From: Larix kaempferi
Taxonomy: Eukaryota; Streptophyta; Pinopsida; Pinales; Pinaceae
Direction: 5' to 3'
DNA length: 64,000 nucleotides
Assembly: GCA_027924585.1 (NCBI GenBank)
Contig: BSBM01000763.1
Span: 1,629,001-1,693,000, forward strand
Shown in pieces: positions 59,050 to 64,000 of the stretch (the stretch's first letter is position 1; each line of letters begins with the position of its first letter). The notes below the pieces were generated by a model. That model saw nothing but the letters and a program-made list of their open reading frames with translations. It searched no databases and was not told the origin of the DNA. The position numbers and the translations under genes were made by a program.

Positions 59050-59970
59050 CGTAAGTTCCTCATGGTTTCTGCAATGTCTGGGGGAGTCACTTGGTTTCTC
59101 CTACCACATCTTCCTTTGCATTGCTGGAATGATGAATCTCTTCAGGCGATCAAAAACGCCCTCGGTAAGTACATCGACAAAGCTGACCTAAAAGGCCCCC
59201 TTTACTCCTGCGCTAGAATCTGCGTGGAGGTGGACTTGGAGAAGGGTCTACTTGAGATTGTCAGCCTCTTGGATGGCTGGGAATATGATCAGAAAGTCGA
59301 CTATGAACAACTTCCGTTCAAATGCAAAAAAGGTCACGAATATGGTCATTTTGTAAAAAATTGTCCCAAAGTAGTAAAAGAATCATCGGAAAAACCTCAA
59401 GAAGAAGATTGGCAGCAGGTGAAAAAAGGAAGGAAAAGGACTGTCGAAAACACAGAACCCAAAAAGTAGCAGCAAGCTCCACACCCTGAGCAAGTTCAAC
59501 CTGAGAAGATAGCCCTTTCAAATAATCAGTTTGCAGCCTTGAATGTTGAAGAGGGTGAGATCTTCGAAGCAGAAACAACCATCGCCGAAGTAGGAATCGA
59601 GCAAAATGATATCGTTATCTCCAGTATTATCCCTTCCTCATCAACAGTTGACAAATCGGAAACAACACAGGATGGCTCCCCTCCTCCTGGAAGCTCGTGG
59701 GATGAAAGGGTCAAACAAAGCAAGGTCACTTCCTTCACGGTCTCCCCCGAATCTTCCTCAAAAGAGTCTCAAGAGCACCTAGATTCTGGACCTCCCACTA
59801 ACACTAGAGGTATAAAGTCTCTACGATTCCACCGTGAGCAAGAAGCAGAAAGAGAAATGGAGCTGGGCCGACAACAAAGTATAGAGGAAACAAAGCTACT
59901 ACAGTCCATTAAGGGCTTAGGCAAGACAGAAGGAAGGGCTCGAGTAGGCTTGCAACATGGGAAGAAGTAA
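59050..59970 (+). pseudogene. LINE H ORF1 remnant (DUF4283, CCHC knuckle)
   Basis: The N-terminus is missing. The recognisable part starts with LPHLPLHCWNDESLQAIKNA and continues YSCARICVEVDLEKGLLEIV and FKCKKGHEYGHFVKNC, a CCHC-like knuckle whose second cysteine is glycine. A polar, acidic, serine-rich tail follows. One in-frame TAG lies at 59467-59469. The final TAA at 59968-59970 overlaps the ORF2 ATG by one base. Alignable by eye with LINE G ORF1. Expected role: RNA-binding coat of the LINE ribonucleoprotein. Confidence 0.9.
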
Positions 59971-62900
59971 TGAAGATTGTCTCTTGGAACTGTAGGGGTC
60001 TAGGAGGTTCTATTAAAGTTAAAGCAATGAAAGAAATTATCAAAACTGAAATACCAGATATCTTACTAATCCAAGAGACAAAAATGAGTGATGTGGAGAT
60101 CATGGCGCTTTCACAACACCTTTGGAATGACAATCATGGCACTGCGGTTGGTTCCAGAGGAGCTTTTGGGGGAATTATGACTCTCTTCTCAAGTAAGTAT
60201 TCTAGTCAGACTATTAAAGAATGCCCACATTGGATTCTTAGTGAATTATGTAACAAGGATGACTCCAACATTTTCTATATATGTAATGTATATGGGCTTG
60301 CCCATTATAAAGACAAGCAAAATTTTTGGAATAATATTTCCTCCCTGAGAGACCTCGTAAAAGAGAAAGATATCATTTTTGCTGGGGATTTCAATGTCAC
60401 AATATCCCTGGATGAGAAGCGTGGAGGCTCCAGAGTTAGAGATCCTTTTGGTGAAAACCTGGAAGATCTGATCTCTGATCTAGATTTGCTGGATCCGCCC
60501 CTCAAAAACGACAAGTTCACTTGGAATAATAGACGGGTTGGGGTGGGGCACATCGCAGCCAGGCTTGATCATTTTTGTATCAGTGCCTCCTTTTTGCAGA
60601 AAAATCTCATCCCCGTCTCCTTTGCCGTCCCCTCTGCTGTCTCAGATCATAAGCCTATTTCCTTGTCTCTCTCCCCCCTGCCAACTTGGTCCCAATTCCT
60701 TTTCATTTTAACCCTTCCTGGCTTCAAGATGAGAAAGCCTTGACCATCATCAGCTCGGCCTGGAATATTCCTTGTTTTGGCTCCTCGAGTTATATATGGG
60801 AAAGCAGACTCAGAAACGTCCGCTATGCATTAAAGAGCTGGGCAAAAACGGACTTTCAAAACCTTGGTCACATGAAGACACAACTCCAATTCGACCTTGC
60901 TGCTTTACCACTGGATATGGAAAGGGTGGAGGTCACTCCTACTCTCATCTTCAACGAGCAAGAGCTCAATAGGAAAATTCTCAGTGCTGCTCACAAAGAA
61001 GAAGAGGAATGGCGCATAAAATCAAGACAACTGTGGCTTAAAGGGGGGGACAACAACACGGTTTACTTTCATAAGCAAACCAAAGCCAGACTCAGTCATA
61101 ATATGATCAAAGAACTCAAAGACAAAGATGGCTACAAAATCCTTGATTAGGAAAAAATTAAAGAGCATATCTTCTAGCACTTCCAAGAGCTCTATTTGGA
61201 TAAAAATGAGGTAGACCCTATGGCCCAAGCTGATCTCCTATCAGATATTCCCGCTCTCATCACTGACAGTGAAAATCGTGACCTCTCTAAACCTATTATA
61301 GAGTATGAAATCAAATATGCCATCTGGTCTTTACATGCTGATAAAGCCCCTGGCCCTAACGACTTCACCATCAATTTCTATCGAGCTGCGTGGGACATTA
61401 TAAAGGAAGATCTGAAGATGTTAAATTGGACCCGGAAAAAGGACAAGATCGGAGGAGCTACAAACTCCTCGTTTCTGGCCCTGATTCCCAAAGACAAGAA
61501 CCCCCTTTTGGTTAATCGCTTCAGGCCCATCTCGCTCTGTAACACTTCTTATAAGATCCTTGCCAAAATTCGTGCCACCAGAATGAAGAAAGTAATGGGC
61601 CACATCATCTCCGAGACACAAGGCGGCTTCATTGCGGGACGCCAAATCCTAGACAACATTATCATCATACAAGAAGCTATTCATTCCAGCATGGAATGAA
61701 AACATCAAGGTATGGCTATTAAACTTGATATGGCCAATGCTTTTGACAGAGTTAATAATTTCTTCTTGTTTGAAATCATGCCAAAATTCGGCTTCTTCAA
61801 AAGGTTCGTCAAGTGGATTAAGTCCTGCATAAGCAACCCTTGGCTTGCCCCCTTGGTCAATGGCAGACCAACGACCATCTTCAAAGCCTCTTGGGGAATC
61901 CGCTAGGGATGTCCTCTCTCACCATTCCTCTACATCATTGTTGCAGACTCTCTCAACAGAAGACTAAAACGCCTCCAGGACAGTGGGGATTTTAAAGGGT
62001 TGAAAATTGCCAGAGGTGTGCGTGCCGCCACTAATGCTCAATTTGCTGATGATACTATCCTTCTTGGGAGTGCGTCCACCATCATTGCCATGATATTCAA
62101 AATTGTTCTAACCTCCTTTCCGGATGCCATGGATGGGAAAGTAAATGACTTCAAGTCTAAAGTGTTTGGGTGGAACTGCCTCCTAGGGGTAATGGCTAGA
62201 ATCTCCAGAATACTTGGGTTTGAAGGTATAATAGTATGGAATTCATTCAACTACCTGGGCATCCCCATATTCAAAGGGAATACGAAGAAAGCGGACTGGC
62301 AAGGTTTGGTTGATAAAATTAAAAAGAAAATTAACTCCTAGGAGTTCAGATGGCTAAACTCTGCCGGGAAGCTCACTCTAATCAAGTCCATTCTGTCTGC
62401 ATACCTTATATATGTTTGCTCCATTTCTTTAGCTCCCTGCCAAATCATTCAGGAAATTAATAGAGAGATCCGCAAGTTCCTCTGGAAGGGAGGCAAGGCT
62501 AACAATACTAGGAAATATCATCTAATCAATTGGGACACGGTCTGCATTCAAAAGAATCTTGGAGGAGCCATTGTAAAATACCCCATTATTATGAATTTAG
62601 CCCTCGGGGCCAAGATCCTTTGGCGACTTGTTACAGATAAAGATGCCTGGTGGAAACAAGCTCTCCGAAAAAAATACATGAATGGCTCGAGAAGACGTTG
62701 CATCGAAGATATGAATATGGGGAAAAAAGGGACCCCCATTTGGGAGCTTTGCAAAAAATCGACCTTTATCATTCAGGATAAAATTCACTGGGTGGTTGGT
62801 AATGGCAAACTTATTAAGATTTGGCAGGACAATCTTGAGCGGAGTTCCACAGCTAGTTTTTAGCATGAGTTAGTTGATATAAAAAATTGGCTAGAGCACA

Positions 62901-64000
62901 ACAACATCCACACATTGTTCGACATCTCCAACTGGACCAGCAGTGGAAGGTGGGCAGGCTGGAAGAACTTCGACCTTCCTGAGCACTTGAAACCTGGTTT
63001 TGATGTCTTCCTCTCCCTACTTCATGAACAAAGTGCTACTAGTCGACATCTTAAAGATAGAAGGGGCTGGGGGAGGTTTGGAAACTACACGGTGAAGGAA
63101 GGATACCTCCATGTTTCTAACAGTAGTGTAAGTAGAAATAAAGACGCAAAATGGGGCAAAATATGGCATAAAGATGGGTTGCCAAAGGTAAATGTGTTCT
63201 TATGGATCCTTGCCCACAGGAAAATCCTAACTGCTGAGAACCTGAGAAAGCATGGAATAGAAGGCCCTCTACGCTGCATCCCCTGCAAAGGATCGGAAGA
63301 ACCATAGATCACATCTTCCTTGAGTGCAACTTCTCGCTAGAAGTTTGGAGTCTGGCCTTGAGCACGCTGAATTTCAATATTGTGATGCCCACAGGAATGA
63401 ATGATCTCTTCAAGTGTTGGAAGGATTATTGTCATGGCTCTCTCTTTAGGAATCCAGACTTCACCAGAGCCTGGGAGGCCCTTCCATGATTCATCTGTTG
63501 GAAAATTTGGACAGCCAGGAACAAAGAAATCTTTGAAGGCACTCCCACGAGCCCCAGCTGGGTCTGCTCTTCAGCCAAAGTCCTGTGGATTGAGGCTTTG
63601 TCTTCCCGGGGAATGAACAACATCCAACATGAACCTCTTACTGTGGATGAAAGATGCTGGATGACTGACTTTCTCATGCCAAACTCCTCCTTCTCCTGGA
63701 GAAAGCCTCCTAAAAAACCTAGGCCTAAGTCTTGGCAACTGCGCCTTAGTAATGAAGACTTTCAGGACTGGAGGAAGAATTTGAACTGCAACTCTCTCTT
63801 CTTTGATGGTGCCTCAAAAGGCAACCCAGGGTTGGCAGGTGCGGGGGGGGGGTTATCTTCGACTCCAAGGGGAACAATATGAAAGAGTTTGCCCGGGGTA
63901 TTGGAAGGAAGACGAACAATGGAGCGGAGTGGCTTGCGCTCATCAAAGGGATAGAGATAGCTCTAAGCCTGGCATCGAGAACCTGATGGTTATTGGGGAC
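59970..64000 (+). pseudogene. LINE H ORF2: endonuclease, reverse transcriptase, zf-RVT, RNase H
   Basis: The start at ATG 59970 (MKIVSWNCRGLGGSIKVKAM) opens an endonuclease with QETK, GDFNV, RLDHF and SDHKP (to about 60660), all catalytic motifs present. A frameshift near 60700 follows. The RT has ALIPKDKNPLLVNRFRPISL, QGGFIAGRQILDN, IKLDMANAFDRVN and FADD (62042-62053). Stops lie at 61148, 61175, 61697, 61904, 62339 and 62861. A zf-RVT region (VNVFLWILAHRKILTAENLR, HGIEGPLRCIPC, frameshift, DHIFLECNFS) runs to about 63,340. An RNase H domain (LFFDGASKGNPGLAGAG, frameshift at a G run near 63842, NNGAEWLALIKGIEIAL) reaches the window edge. ORF2 would nick target DNA and prime reverse transcription there. 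The copy is nearly complete but dead. Confidence 0.93.

Overview
The window looks like nuclear DNA of a seed plant with a large, repeat-rich genome. A gymnosperm-type genome would fit, but the species is inferred and not proven. Most of the window is nested, decayed retrotransposons: Ty3/gypsy, Ty1/copia and plant L1-type LINEs. One clearly intact gene is visible, a UBA2-type RNA-binding protein at 41808-43169 (+). Most retroelement coding regions carry in-frame stops, mainly TAG, TGA and TAA at positions where C-to-T change would explain them, plus frameshifts. They are old and inactive.

Layout, left half. 1-5553 is the 3' half of a Ty3/gypsy element (A): RNase H-integrase, a noncoding spacer with short repeats, a long accessory ORF of unknown function, a polypurine tract and the start of its LTR. 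That LTR is split by a complete copia element B (5554-14145, minus strand, 675-bp LTRs, duplicated target GAAAC). B is itself interrupted by a solo LTR (9435-10911, duplicated target GTGGA). The gypsy LTR resumes at 14151. From about 17.7 to 23.5 kb lies a second decayed element (C), with a repeat-rich U3-like region, a TATA box, a different accessory ORF and a purine-rich tract. Into its downstream part is inserted copia element D (23545-28692, duplicated target AGGTT), which has lost its integrase core.

Middle. 28.7-37.5 kb holds little recognisable coding sequence. It has a locally repeated, more GC-rich segment at 30.2-31.2 kb ending at a strong splice-donor-like site, and a long T-rich intron-like tract with internal duplications. 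A tRNA-like sequence (37526-37596), a long palindromic MITE-like element, and the start of a minus-strand copia element (E) inserted in a LINE ORF1 (39163-40710) follow. The UBA2 gene has a plausible promoter and about 5 kb of AT-rich downstream sequence free of recognisable transposon coding.

Right half. 48.4-49.35 kb is a complex tandem repeat. It is followed by an RNase H remnant and by a copia LTR with a polypurine tract on one side and a primer-binding site on the other (element F). F is related to B and E. Two LINEs of one family lie in opposite orientation (about 52.9-56.0 kb minus; 59.0-64.0 kb plus) and are separated by gypsy gag/protease remnants. Both LINEs keep a one-base ORF1/ORF2 stop-start overlap.

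No operon-like or defence-like system is visible. The most unusual material is the two unknown accessory ORFs, an intron-like segment shared by two copies of the B/F copia family, the overlapping LINE ORFs, and the LTR flanked by internal sequence on both sides.
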